NCBI RefSeq assembly: GCF_027912515.1
Contig: NZ_CP115464.1
Location: forward strand, 2,232,001 to 2,296,000
Reading direction: 5' to 3'
Origin: Brevundimonas sp. NIBR10
Lineage (GTDB): Bacteria > Pseudomonadota > Alphaproteobacteria > Caulobacterales > Caulobacteraceae
Length of the DNA stretch: 64,000 nucleotides
The notes beneath the pieces were generated by a model. It did no database searches, was not told the origin of the DNA, and saw only the letters and a list, made by a program, of their open reading frames with translations. Within the stretch, counting starts at the first letter, position 1. The number at the start of each line of letters is the position of its first letter. Below, one piece after another: positions 46,028 to 53,711 of the stretch. Both the position numbers and the translations under genes were made by a program.

Positions 46028-46680
46028 CGGCCGGGCGATGCGTCCGCGCGGGACCCATGGGTCGAGGCCGTCACACTCTTGCGCACGACGTGGCGAACCG
46101 AGGTGGGCGTCAAGCCTGACGCCTCGAGGCGCTTGGGACGTCCCCTTCGGGGGTGAGCCGCAACCCATATCCGCGCCAGCCGAAGCAGCCGGCTGTCGAG
46201 CTTGGGATAGCCGTCCAGCAGTTCGATCTCGCTCGCCCCGGCCTCCAGCATCGCCGCAATTGCATAGACGGGAATCCGTGTGCCCTTGAACACAGGCTCG
46301 CCCCCCATGATGGTCTTGTCCGCCACGATAGCGGCCTCGGCTTCGCCCAGGGTCCGGATCCTGGCCGTGACGTCGCGACGCGCAGCGGCCACATCCACCA
46401 TCAGAAACTCACCCGCCGACAGGTGGCGAGCCTTCGGTCTGGCGGCCATGCGGCGAAACAGATCGAGGCGTCGTTCGATGGGCAACTTGCCGGCCAGTCC
46501 GTGTTCCAGACGCAGGCTGACGAGATCGGCGCCCGTGAGCACGCGAGGTTTCGACCGCCCCGTCTTGGGCGAGGGTGCGATTTCGACAAGCCCCTTGTCG
46601 ATCGAGTTGTTGACCGCCTTCAGGGGGAGCCCACTGACGGCGGCCGCCTCCGACACGGTGTAAAGGCGGGTGCTCGACAT
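46024..46680 (-). CDS. DUF433 antitoxin with N-terminal helix-turn-helix (VapB45-like)
   Basis: 218 residues, start ATG 8 nt after GGAGAG. N-terminal MerR-like HTH about residues 5-50 (YTVSEAAAVSGLPLKAVNNSIDKGL) and a DUF433 domain about 120-190 (GGEPVFKGTRIPVYAIAAMLEAGASEIELLDGYPKL). This is the architecture of VapB45 antitoxins, which neutralise the PIN-like partner and repress their own promoter. Followed directly by the toxin. Located next to the integrase, as expected for a stability module of an integrated element. Confidence 0.85.
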   Translation of the reverse strand: MSSTRLYTVSEAAAVSGLPLKAVNNSIDKGLVEIAPSPKTGRSKPRVLTGADLVSLRLEHGLAGKLPIERRLDLFRRMAARPKARHLSAGEFLMVDVAAARRDVTARIRTLGEAEAAIVADKTIMGGEPVFKGTRIPVYAIAAMLEAGASEIELLDGYPKLDSRLLRLARIWVAAHPRRGRPKRLEASGLTPTSVRHVVRKSVTASTHGSRADASPGR

Positions 46681-46701
46681 AAAGATTCTCTCCAGAAAGA
46701 C

Positions 46702-46730
46702 GATTTAGCGCTTTTCCGAACAAGGTTCAA
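46702..46730 (-). promoter_or_regulatory. Caulobacter-type promoter of the toxin-antitoxin operon
   Basis: On the minus strand GCTAAATC (-10) matches GCTANAWC exactly, with TTGAACC (-35) 14 bp upstream. It sits 22 nt from the antitoxin start codon. The interval 46731-46990 holds only a weak 53-codon open frame on the plus strand and nothing else recognised. Confidence 0.6.
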
Positions 46731-46990
46731 CCGTTCGAGGCCCTGGCGGGTCAGTACACATTTCGATCGCACGTGCGGGCTGACGCATGGGTTGACCTCG
46801 GCGTTTGAGCTTATGGCGGAATGGTTTCTGATCGCGCGCCGGCCCGACCCCGCCTACGCCCTGAAAGCCCTGAGCGGCGCCGTGATCGTTGTCGCGCGGG
46901 TCTGGCAGCTCACTCGCTACGAAAGCAGGCAGACCGTGGTCGCATTCACTGAACTGACGAACCCGACAGCCTGATGAGCCCGAGCGTCAC

Positions 46991-48523
46991 CTATCCAAAG
47001 CCATTGATCCAGGCCTCGAGTTCGGACCAGTCGTTCTTTCCAGCAAGGTCGAGGCCGACGTTCGCCAGCAGATCCATATGGGCCGGCGAGACGGAACCGA
47101 TGCGACTGGCCGCCATGCACATCGTCATGACCGCCTGATGAGACCGACCCTCGGCGCAGAAGTCGAGCGCCCGACGCTTGGCCTTCTCGAGATCGTCGGC
47201 GCGCTCGGCGGCGAGTGTGGTCGCGTCGGGCTCGGCCGGAGGCGCTTCGGCCTTCACGCCGGTCAGATGGTCGGCCCACTTCTGCAGAGCGTCCCGCTTC
47301 TCCGGAACATAGGTGTATCGATCGTAGACCGCAGTGACTGCGGCCCCTTCCTTGGGCGTATGGCCCAGGATCAGACCGACGATGAACCGTGTCACACCAT
47401 AGCGGCCGGTCAGCGTCGTCGCCCCGGTTCGGCGCACATCGTGGGGCGACCGGAGCGGCAGCTTCCGCCTTTCGAACACGCGCGAAAAGGTGCGGGTGAT
47501 CGCCTGCTCGTCGATGCATTGGTCGGCTACGCGGGGCGAGGGGAAGACGAAGGGACTGTCGGGATCGAGTGCATAGGCTGCGGCGAGCACCTCCAGGGCC
47601 TGCGGGCTCAGGGGGACCACGTGCTGATGGTTGGCCTTCGCCCTCTGCGAGGGGATCACCCAGACCTTGGCGTCGAGATCGATCTCGGACTTTTTGGCGC
47701 CCGCAACCTCGTTGCGCCGCGTCAGGGTGAGCATGAGCAGCTGGATGGCCAGGGCCATCACAGGCTCGGGCCGCGCCGCGAGACCGACGTTGAGATAGCC
47801 AGGCGGCCGAGGCTGCGCGCCGTCGCGTGCGATGTCCCAGACCAGCCTCAGACCGGGTTCGTCCAGCAGCCGGTCCCGGGACACGAGTGCCAGGGGACGA
47901 GCGAGGCCGACCATCGGATTGGCGTCGATCATTTCTTCCTGCACGCAGAACGCCAGGACGCTGTGGAGCAGTCCCCCGATCGAGGCGGCGCTGGCGGCTG
48001 AGAGCCGTCGCTCTGTGACCAGCGAGCGCATGAACGGCTTGGCCTGTGCCCGCCTCAGATCGCGCGGAGCCGTCTTGCCGAACGTCGCAGAGATGTGGCG
48101 TTTCCAGAGGTGGCGTTCGTTGGCGATCGTCCGTGGGCGTTTAGGGCGTCGGCGACCGCCGTGCAGTCCCAGTTCGGCAGCCGCCCAGTAGGCCTCCGCG
48201 ACCTCGTCCAATGTGTCCTGGGGCGGGGCGGGAAGGGCGGCGAGCGCCCGTTCGGCCACTGGATCCACGCCCTTGAGGATCTGAAGCCTGAGTGCTGTCG
48301 CCTGTTCCCGCGCCTCAGCGAGAGACAGGGTGGGGTAGTCGCCAAGGGTTTGGCGCCGGCGAGGTCCACCCTTGACAGCGAAGCGGACTTCGAACTGTTT
48401 CAGCCCGGACGGAAAGATCCGCAGGCTCAGGCCGCGCGATCCTGACACTCGCCGCTCGAAGAGCTTGGCGTCTGGCTTCAGACTGGCGACCTGACGGTCG
48501 GTTGTGACGAGTGATGCGGCCAA
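46991..48523 (-). CDS. Tyrosine-type site-specific integrase
   Basis: 510 residues from a TTG start. N-terminal arm-binding domain of the DUF4102 type (about 8-95: SGSRGLSLRIFPSGLKQFEVRF), core-binding domain, then the catalytic domain with R269/R270 (TLTRRNEV), H361-x2-R364 (SPHDVRR), H388 (LGHTP) and the nucleophile Y403 or Y400. About 100 extra residues at the C-terminus (from TGVKAEAPPAEP) form a helical tail absent from short P4 integrases. It integrates DNA at tRNA genes; a tRNA 3' fragment lies 184 nt upstream of its start. Catalytic residues are intact, so possibly active. Confidence 0.93.
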   Translation of the reverse strand: MAASLVTTDRQVASLKPDAKLFERRVSGSRGLSLRIFPSGLKQFEVRFAVKGGPRRRQTLGDYPTLSLAEAREQATALRLQILKGVDPVAERALAALPAPPQDTLDEVAEAYWAAAELGLHGGRRRPKRPRTIANERHLWKRHISATFGKTAPRDLRRAQAKPFMRSLVTERRLSAASAASIGGLLHSVLAFCVQEEMIDANPMVGLARPLALVSRDRLLDEPGLRLVWDIARDGAQPRPPGYLNVGLAARPEPVMALAIQLLMLTLTRRNEVAGAKKSEIDLDAKVWVIPSQRAKANHQHVVPLSPQALEVLAAAYALDPDSPFVFPSPRVADQCIDEQAITRTFSRVFERRKLPLRSPHDVRRTGATTLTGRYGVTRFIVGLILGHTPKEGAAVTAVYDRYTYVPEKRDALQKWADHLTGVKAEAPPAEPDATTLAAERADDLEKAKRRALDFCAEGRSHQAVMTMCMAASRIGSVSPAHMDLLANVGLDLAGKNDWSELEAWINGFG

Positions 48524-48568
48524 GGCAGCGGCTCAGGAACAAATCAACCCCGCCAGCCTATCATCTAC

Positions 48569-48590
48569 TGGGGCAATAGTGGGGCAGTTG
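48569..48590. repeat. TGGGGCA direct repeats upstream of integrase
   Basis: TGGGGCAATAG is followed in register by TGGGGCAGTTG, an 11-bp period about one helical turn. Position between the integrase start and the tRNA fragment suits arm-type binding sites. Confidence 0.35.
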
Positions 48591-48706
48591 GTGCAAGATT
48601 CGCTGCAAACCCGAGCAAAGCCATGAAACGATCAAATGCCGCATATTCAATGACTTGCGGCGTTATCAGAAAGCCCTGAAAAGCAGAAAAACTGCGTTCG
48701 GGGCCA

Positions 48707-48750
48707 TTTACACCGAGAGGGTCGGCGGTTCGAACCCGTCGCCGCCTACC
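48707..48750 (+). other. Attachment site: 3' half of a tRNA gene (tRNA-Val-UAC-like)
   Basis: The 44 nt read as the tRNA from the anticodon loop (anticodon UAC), through stem strand CGAGA, variable loop GGGTC and T-arm GGCGG-TTCGAAC-CCGTC (one G-T pair), to acceptor strand GCCGCCT, discriminator A and CC. The next base is G, not A. No 5' half precedes it, so it is a fragment, as left when an element integrates into a tRNA 3' end. It lies between the integrase and the autotransporter stop codon. The tRNA identity is read from canonical tRNA positions. Confidence 0.75.
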
Positions 48751-48751
48751 G

Positions 48752-51700
48752 TCAGAACCGGAAGCTGGCCCGCAGCAGCAGGGTGTAGCGGACGTAGTCC
48801 TCGATCATCTCGGCGTCGGCGCTGACCGAAAGCATGCCCAGCTCGTTGCCGACCGCCAGACGTATGCCCGCCAGCGGACCGCCACCCTCGATCGAGGCCG
48901 GCGACAGGGTGTATTTCGACGTTCCCGAGGTGAAGCGCGCGATCGTCTCGCCCGCATCGACCGAGACGTTCTGACGCCAGCCGAGGCGCAGCTCCGGCCG
49001 GATCCATCCGTTCTCGCCGAAGCCGTAGCCGACGTTGACCGCCGCAACGGTCGAGAAGATGTGGCCTGTCCGTTCGTCGATCTCAAGATCGAAGCCGGAA
49101 CCGCCGCCGGTCTCGGTGTGGGCGTCCTCGCTCAGGCCGAAATACTCGGCATAGACCTCGGGCCGGATGTTCAGGCGCCCGAAGTTCCGCTCGTAGGAGG
49201 CACCGCCGGCCAAGGCCAGGGTGAAGCCGTTCCAGCTCGACTGGTTGTTCAGATACAGGTTCTCGGCGACCAGCGACCGGGTCGAATCGAAGGTGGCGTA
49301 ACCACCCGCCGCCCGCGCCCAGGTGGTCCAGTTGCGGCCCTGGGCTCGCCAGTAGAGGCCCAGTTCGACTAGGCTGGCCGACAGGACTTCCTCGGCCTCG
49401 GACTCGGGGTCCTCGATGTCGGACGAGGTGAAGGCCAGGGACACGCCCAAGGCACCGAATCCGGTGCCGCGCTCGATCCCGCCCGCGACGCCGAAGCCCT
49501 CGGAGCGGAAGCCGTAGGTGTCGGTCTTGTCCTTGTCGGCGTAGAAATTGATTTCCTGCAACCAGGCGCTGGTCTCGCCGACGCCGGCCGAGGCGTTGCG
49601 CCCCGTCAGCGCCCGCGTCACCGCATCGACGCCCGAGGCCAGCGACAGCAGCGGCCCGCCCGAGTGATCGGGCAGCATCTGCTCGTACAGATCGATGAAG
49701 CCCTCGCGGGTCGTCTGGCCCAGGAAGGCGTTCAGCAGAGTGCTGTTGTCGTCGATCGAGCCGTAGATGACGTCAAAGGCCGAGGCTTCGACCGGGATCA
49801 ATCCGGCCTCGGAGGCAGTGCGACGGCGCGCATCGATATAGACGTCGGCGGCCGCGATATCCGCGCCTGCGCTGACGACATAGAGATACGGCGAGTTGGT
49901 CTGGATGCCCGTCTGGTTCAGAGTGCCGATGGTCAGGGTGTCGGCGTCGATGATCGTGAATCGTTGCGGCGACTGCAGCAGCGACGTGAACCGGATGCCC
50001 AGGCTGGCGCCATTGGCCAGGTTGGCGGCGCCGTTGACGCGGAAGCCACCGTTCGCCCCGGTACTGGCGTTCAATCCGACCAGAAGGGTGCCGGTTGCGC
50101 CGACATTCAGGCCGGTCACATTCGTTCGCGACGCCTGTTGGGCCTCGAGCGTCCCGTTGCCGATGTCGATGGCGAGCCGGCCGTCGCTGTCGGTGATGGC
50201 ACCGCGCACGATGGCCCCGCCCGAGATATTCAGCTGATCCGCGCCGGCACCGAACGAGATGTCGCTGTTGACCTGGCCGTTCTTGATATTGACGCCGTCG
50301 TCTCCGGACCCGAGCAGGATGGCACCCAGGGTAAACGGCTCATCGACGTCGTCGACGCCGTCATTGTCGGTGTCGTCTGCGGTGCTGTCCGTGGGGCTCA
50401 GCACGCCTGTCTGCGTGAAGTTGACCCCGGTCGTAGTGGCGCGGGCGTCGAGCGCGATCGCCGTCCCGGTCAGGGGCGCGCCGGCGGCATTGGCGACCAG
50501 GTTGGCTTGAAGCGAACCGGTGTTTAGCACCGCCGTCAGGGTGCCGCTGAGATCCTGGATCGCCGTCAGGTTGGCGGTGCCGCCGCCGGCGGTGGCCAGG
50601 ATGTTGCCGTTGTTGGTCAGGGTCGCGACATTGGCACCGGCCTCGATGCGCACGGCGTTGACGCTGCTGACCAGTTCGGTCGCCGCAGCGGCCGTGATGA
50701 AGCCATTGTTCAGGATGGTCGGCGTCGTGACGCCCGACCCGACGCGCAGGGTTGTGGCATTGGCCGCATTGGCCAGGGTGCCGAGGGTCCCGTCGTTGCG
50801 AACGCCACCGGCGATCGACACAGCCTGGCCGCCGGTAACGCCGAGTCGTACCGCGTTGGAATCGATGTTGGCATAGACGCCGTTGCCGACGATGGAGCCA
50901 CGGTTGATGAAGCCATAGGCCGCCTCGCCCGTGCCGACGGCACCGAGGGTCACCGTCTGGGTCGTCGAACCGACCGTTACGGCCGGTGCCGAGCCGAAGC
51001 TGGTGATCGAGGCCGAGCCTTCGGTGCTGTCGAGGCGGCCATCGACATCATCGTCGTTCGAGGTGCTGTCGGACTCGGTGGGTTGGGTGTCGAAGACCAC
51101 GCCACCGCCGACGTTGCCGGCAACGATCACCGTCGATCCGCCCTGGAGCAGGTCCTCGGCATCCAGCTTGGCGACAAAGGCGTCCGTGCCGAGCGAGCGG
51201 TAGCGATAGCCCGAGGACGTGATCGCACCCTGAAGGGTCAGACGGCCGCTGACATCGCCCTGGATGGCGACCGCGCTGGTCCCGCCGCCGTTGGAGCTGA
51301 TGGTGCCGTCGAGCGTGACCGAGCCCGTGATCGGGGCCGTCGTCCGGACGCCGAACGAGTTGTCGCCGAACGTGGTCAGCGTGCCGTAGCTGTTCAGATT
51401 ACCGATCAGGGCGGTGTCCACCGCAATACCGGTCGAGTTGTTGCCCTCGACCTGCAGCGTGCCGCTGGTGTCCAGCAGGATGTTGCCTGTGACGGCGCCG
51501 GTTCCAGCCAGTCGGATGCCGTAGCGCCCCGTGCCCGTCGCCCATGGACCGTCAACGTCACCGTCGGTGTCGGTGTCCGGGTAGTCGCCCAGGCTGTCGC
51601 TGACCAGGATCTGGCCGGCAATGTTCACGCCGGTGGTCACGCCGCCGTTGACCAGAACGCCGATCGATCCGTCGGCCGAGTTCTGGATGTTGATATTGGT

Positions 51701-51928
51701 CCCGGAATCGACCGTCAGCGTGTTGTTGGAATCGATCGTGACGCCGGTTCCGGACGTCAGGTTCAAACCGCCACCCGTGCTGAAACGAATGTTGTCCGCC
51801 GCCGTGCCGGTAGCGTTCGAGGTCAGGATGGGCGTGGTGCGCACGGTCGAGATAACGACGTCCGCGCTGGCCCCGGAAGCGACCAGCAGCGGAGCGATCG
51901 CTGCGGCGGTCGCGAGCAGTTTACGCAT
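48752..51928 (-). CDS. Autotransporter (type Va) with beta-helical passenger
   Basis: 1058 residues from the ATG at 51928; 26 upstream codons in frame lack signal-peptide character. Signal peptide about 1-22 (SGASA). The passenger is T/G/N/A-rich with repeated short strands, likely a beta-helix. Three Asp-rich loops (about 114-127, 289-300, 513-531) follow a D-x-D-x-D-G pattern that could bind calcium. The C-terminal 270 residues form the autotransporter barrel ending in the classical terminal Phe (RASFRF). Surface-exposed or secreted; role unknown. Its stop directly abuts the tRNA fragment. Confidence 0.9.
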   Translation of the reverse strand: MRKLLATAAAIAPLLVASGASADVVISTVRTTPILTSNATGTAADNIRFSTGGGLNLTSGTGVTIDSNNTLTVDSGTNINIQNSADGSIGVLVNGGVTTGVNIAGQILVSDSLGDYPDTDTDGDVDGPWATGTGRYGIRLAGTGAVTGNILLDTSGTLQVEGNNSTGIAVDTALIGNLNSYGTLTTFGDNSFGVRTTAPITGSVTLDGTISSNGGGTSAVAIQGDVSGRLTLQGAITSSGYRYRSLGTDAFVAKLDAEDLLQGGSTVIVAGNVGGGVVFDTQPTESDSTSNDDDVDGRLDSTEGSASITSFGSAPAVTVGSTTQTVTLGAVGTGEAAYGFINRGSIVGNGVYANIDSNAVRLGVTGGQAVSIAGGVRNDGTLGTLANAANATTLRVGSGVTTPTILNNGFITAAAATELVSSVNAVRIEAGANVATLTNNGNILATAGGGTANLTAIQDLSGTLTAVLNTGSLQANLVANAAGAPLTGTAIALDARATTTGVNFTQTGVLSPTDSTADDTDNDGVDDVDEPFTLGAILLGSGDDGVNIKNGQVNSDISFGAGADQLNISGGAIVRGAITDSDGRLAIDIGNGTLEAQQASRTNVTGLNVGATGTLLVGLNASTGANGGFRVNGAANLANGASLGIRFTSLLQSPQRFTIIDADTLTIGTLNQTGIQTNSPYLYVVSAGADIAAADVYIDARRRTASEAGLIPVEASAFDVIYGSIDDNSTLLNAFLGQTTREGFIDLYEQMLPDHSGGPLLSLASGVDAVTRALTGRNASAGVGETSAWLQEINFYADKDKTDTYGFRSEGFGVAGGIERGTGFGALGVSLAFTSSDIEDPESEAEEVLSASLVELGLYWRAQGRNWTTWARAAGGYATFDSTRSLVAENLYLNNQSSWNGFTLALAGGASYERNFGRLNIRPEVYAEYFGLSEDAHTETGGGSGFDLEIDERTGHIFSTVAAVNVGYGFGENGWIRPELRLGWRQNVSVDAGETIARFTSGTSKYTLSPASIEGGGPLAGIRLAVGNELGMLSVSADAEMIEDYVRYTLLLRASFRF

Positions 51929-52136
51929 TCGGAAAAAGACCCCTGTGGACACGACGCGCGCAAACGCTGTGGCCCCTCTAACAGGGGTCGCGTCGGCATG
52001 CTTCAAGTTTCGCGAATTTGAGGCGATTGCAAGGCCTGAACACTGTGTTTCAAAGCGCCGGGCCGGGTCGCCGCCGACTGCATCGTCTCAAGACACACCC
52101 TCTTGAGCTTGGCCGTGGCTGGGTCTAGGGGCGCTT
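51929..52136. other. Divergent region between autotransporter and glycosyltransferase
   Basis: 208 nt, no gene seen. Contains a short CCCCT/AGGGG hairpin near 51975 and an AT-richer stretch, presumably the two promoters; none can be placed firmly. Confidence 0.3.
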
Positions 52137-53468
52137 ATGGTCACGCGTAAATCATCCGGACGCATCCAAACTCGACGGTCAGGCGTTGCCCGGCCGACAC
52201 CTTCGGAGATCTCCCCTGTGAGCATGATCGACCACGACGTCCAGGAAAGCGAACTGCGCCTGATTCCCGGGCTCGACGACGAGGTCGCCGACACCTTGCG
52301 GGCGTTGAAGGCGTCCAGCAACGATCCGCGTCCGCGGCTCGTCGACACCACCATGCTGTATGCACCGCGCTCCGGAGGCGTGAAGCGCTATCTGCTGTCC
52401 AAGAAATCGTGGCTGGAAGCGAACCGTCCGGGCATCGCCCATTCGCTGGTCGTGCCGGGCGCTTCCCATTCGGCGGGCGATGACGGCATCGTCAAGCTTC
52501 ATGCGACCAAGCTGCCCTTCGGTGACGGCTACCGCTGGCCCACGTCGGTCAAGCGCTGGGGGGCCTGGGTCGCATCGCTGAAGCCGTCGATCATCGAGGC
52601 GGGCGATCCCTACACGCCGGGCCAGGGGGCCCTGGAGGCCGGCCAGCGCGCCGGGTGTCCTGTGGTCGGCTTCTGCCATTCCGATCCGGCGGGTCTTGCC
52701 GCATTGCATTTTGGCGAGTGGGCCAAGAAGCCGGTGGAACGGCGGTGGGCCAAGTTGTTCGGCCAGTTCGACCGGGTCATTTCGCCCAGCAAATTCATCG
52801 CCGAACGCCTGATCGAGGCCGGCGTCGGCAATATCGTGATCCGGCCCCTGGGCGTCGAGATCGACACCTTTCGCCCTGATCGGCGCGATCGGGACTGGCT
52901 GCTGAAGCGGCTTGGGCTCGGCGCGGATGCCCGTTTGCTGTGTTTCGCGGGCCGACCGGCCAAGGAAAAGAACATCGATGTCCTGATCGAGGCGGTCCAG
53001 AAGCTGGGCGCGCCATATCACCTGGTCCTGGTCGGTGCCGGCACCGGGATGCCGCCCGAAGACCGGGTCATCGCCCTGCCTTATGAGCGCGACCCGCGAG
53101 CGGTTGCACGGATCATCGCCAGTTGCGACGCCTTCGTCCACGCCAACGACAAGGAGCCGTTCGGCCTGATCGTGCTGGAGGCCATGGCCTGTGGCCGGCC
53201 AGTCGTGGGGGTCAATGCGGGCGGGGTCGCCGAGACCGTGAACGCCAGCGTCGGCCAACTGGCCAACTCGGCCGATCCGACCGAGTACGCCGCCGCCATC
53301 GAGGCCCTGTTTGCGCGGGATATCGAGGCGATCGGTGCGGCGGCGCGTGTTCACACGGTCGAGCGTTTCGCCTGGAACCGCGTCTTCGAGGATCTGTGCA
53401 TGGTCTATGGCGACGTGAGCGGCGAGAGCGCTTTCGTCCAGCCGGCGGAGACCTGGGCGGTTCACTGA
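52137..53468 (+). CDS. GT4-family glycosyltransferase
   Basis: 443 residues. Start ATG at 52137, 5 nt after AGGGG; in-frame GTG 52218 and ATG 52224 are alternatives, since residues 1-40 look non-conserved. GT-B fold: N-terminal donor of the form GGVKRYLLSKKSWL, C-terminal LLCFAGRPAKEKNIDVLIEAV, and the E-x7-E motif E340...E348 (EPFGLIVLEAM) of retaining GT4 enzymes. Transfers sugar from a nucleotide donor, likely for envelope glycan or glycolipid. Single gene between the autotransporter and tRNA-Asp. Confidence 0.9.
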   Translation: MVTRKSSGRIQTRRSGVARPTPSEISPVSMIDHDVQESELRLIPGLDDEVADTLRALKASSNDPRPRLVDTTMLYAPRSGGVKRYLLSKKSWLEANRPGIAHSLVVPGASHSAGDDGIVKLHATKLPFGDGYRWPTSVKRWGAWVASLKPSIIEAGDPYTPGQGALEAGQRAGCPVVGFCHSDPAGLAALHFGEWAKKPVERRWAKLFGQFDRVISPSKFIAERLIEAGVGNIVIRPLGVEIDTFRPDRRDRDWLLKRLGLGADARLLCFAGRPAKEKNIDVLIEAVQKLGAPYHLVLVGAGTGMPPEDRVIALPYERDPRAVARIIASCDAFVHANDKEPFGLIVLEAMACGRPVVGVNAGGVAETVNASVGQLANSADPTEYAAAIEALFARDIEAIGAAARVHTVERFAWNRVFEDLCMVYGDVSGESAFVQPAETWAVH

Positions 53469-53506
53469 GCGCGGACAAAGTCCGGCGCGCCGCCAGCAGG
53501 GGGTGG

Positions 53507-53546
53507 CGCGCCACTTCTCGTTTCAATTTTCATGAGAAGTGGCGCG
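53507..53546. terminator. 13-bp inverted repeat overlapping the tRNA-Asp 3' end
   Basis: CGCGCCACTTCTC and GAGAAGTGGCGCG are perfectly complementary with a 14-nt AT-rich loop. The right arm contains the last bases of tRNA-Asp including encoded CCA. It can terminate the glycosyltransferase transcript on the plus strand, and on the minus strand it would form from the tRNA trailer. Confidence 0.5.
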
Positions 53547-53616
53547 AGTGACGGGACTCGAACCCGCGACCTCCGGCGTGACAGGCCGGCACTCTAACCA
53601 ACTGAGCTACACCCGC
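53540..53616 (-). tRNA. tRNA-Asp (anticodon GTC)
   Basis: 77 nt including encoded CCA. Acceptor GCGGGTG/CACTCGC (one G-T pair), D-arm GCTC/GAGT, anticodon stem CCGGC/GCCGG with loop CTGTCAC (GUC anticodon), variable loop AGGTC, T-arm GCGGG-TTCGAGT-CCCGT, discriminator G. Complete and canonical. Confidence 0.97.
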
Positions 53617-53619
53617 ATT

Positions 53620-53651
53620 CCTCGCCGCGAAGACAGTGCGTCGCGGCGAGG
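53620..53651 (-). other. Leader hairpin immediately upstream of tRNA-Asp
   Basis: CCTCGCCGCGA and TCGCGGCGAGG form a perfect 11-bp stem with a 10-nt loop, 3 nt before the tRNA 5' end. Its loop also contains GACAGTGC, complementary to GCACTGTC at 53677-53684. Possibly a processing structure for the precursor. Confidence 0.45.
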
Positions 53652-53656
53652 GGCGT

Positions 53657-53686
53657 CGTTTAGGCGGGGGGTGCTTGCACTGTCAA
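53657..53686 (-). promoter_or_regulatory. Putative tRNA-Asp promoter
   Basis: Minus strand TTGACA (53686-53681) and TAAACG (53662-53657) with an 18-bp spacer, about 40 nt upstream of the tRNA. Confidence 0.5.
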
Positions 53687-53711
53687 GCGACCCCTCGTCA
53701 TAAAATCGCGA

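Noticed and set aside
46813..46974. 53-codon plus-strand frame between antitoxin and integrase
   Set aside because: No ribosome binding site and no recognisable domain; coding status cannot be supported.
48708..49007. Minus-strand frame ending GGDGFEPPTLSV
   Set aside because: This tail is the reverse translation of the tRNA T-arm and acceptor fragment, a well-known false peptide near integration sites; the rest shadows the autotransporter gene.
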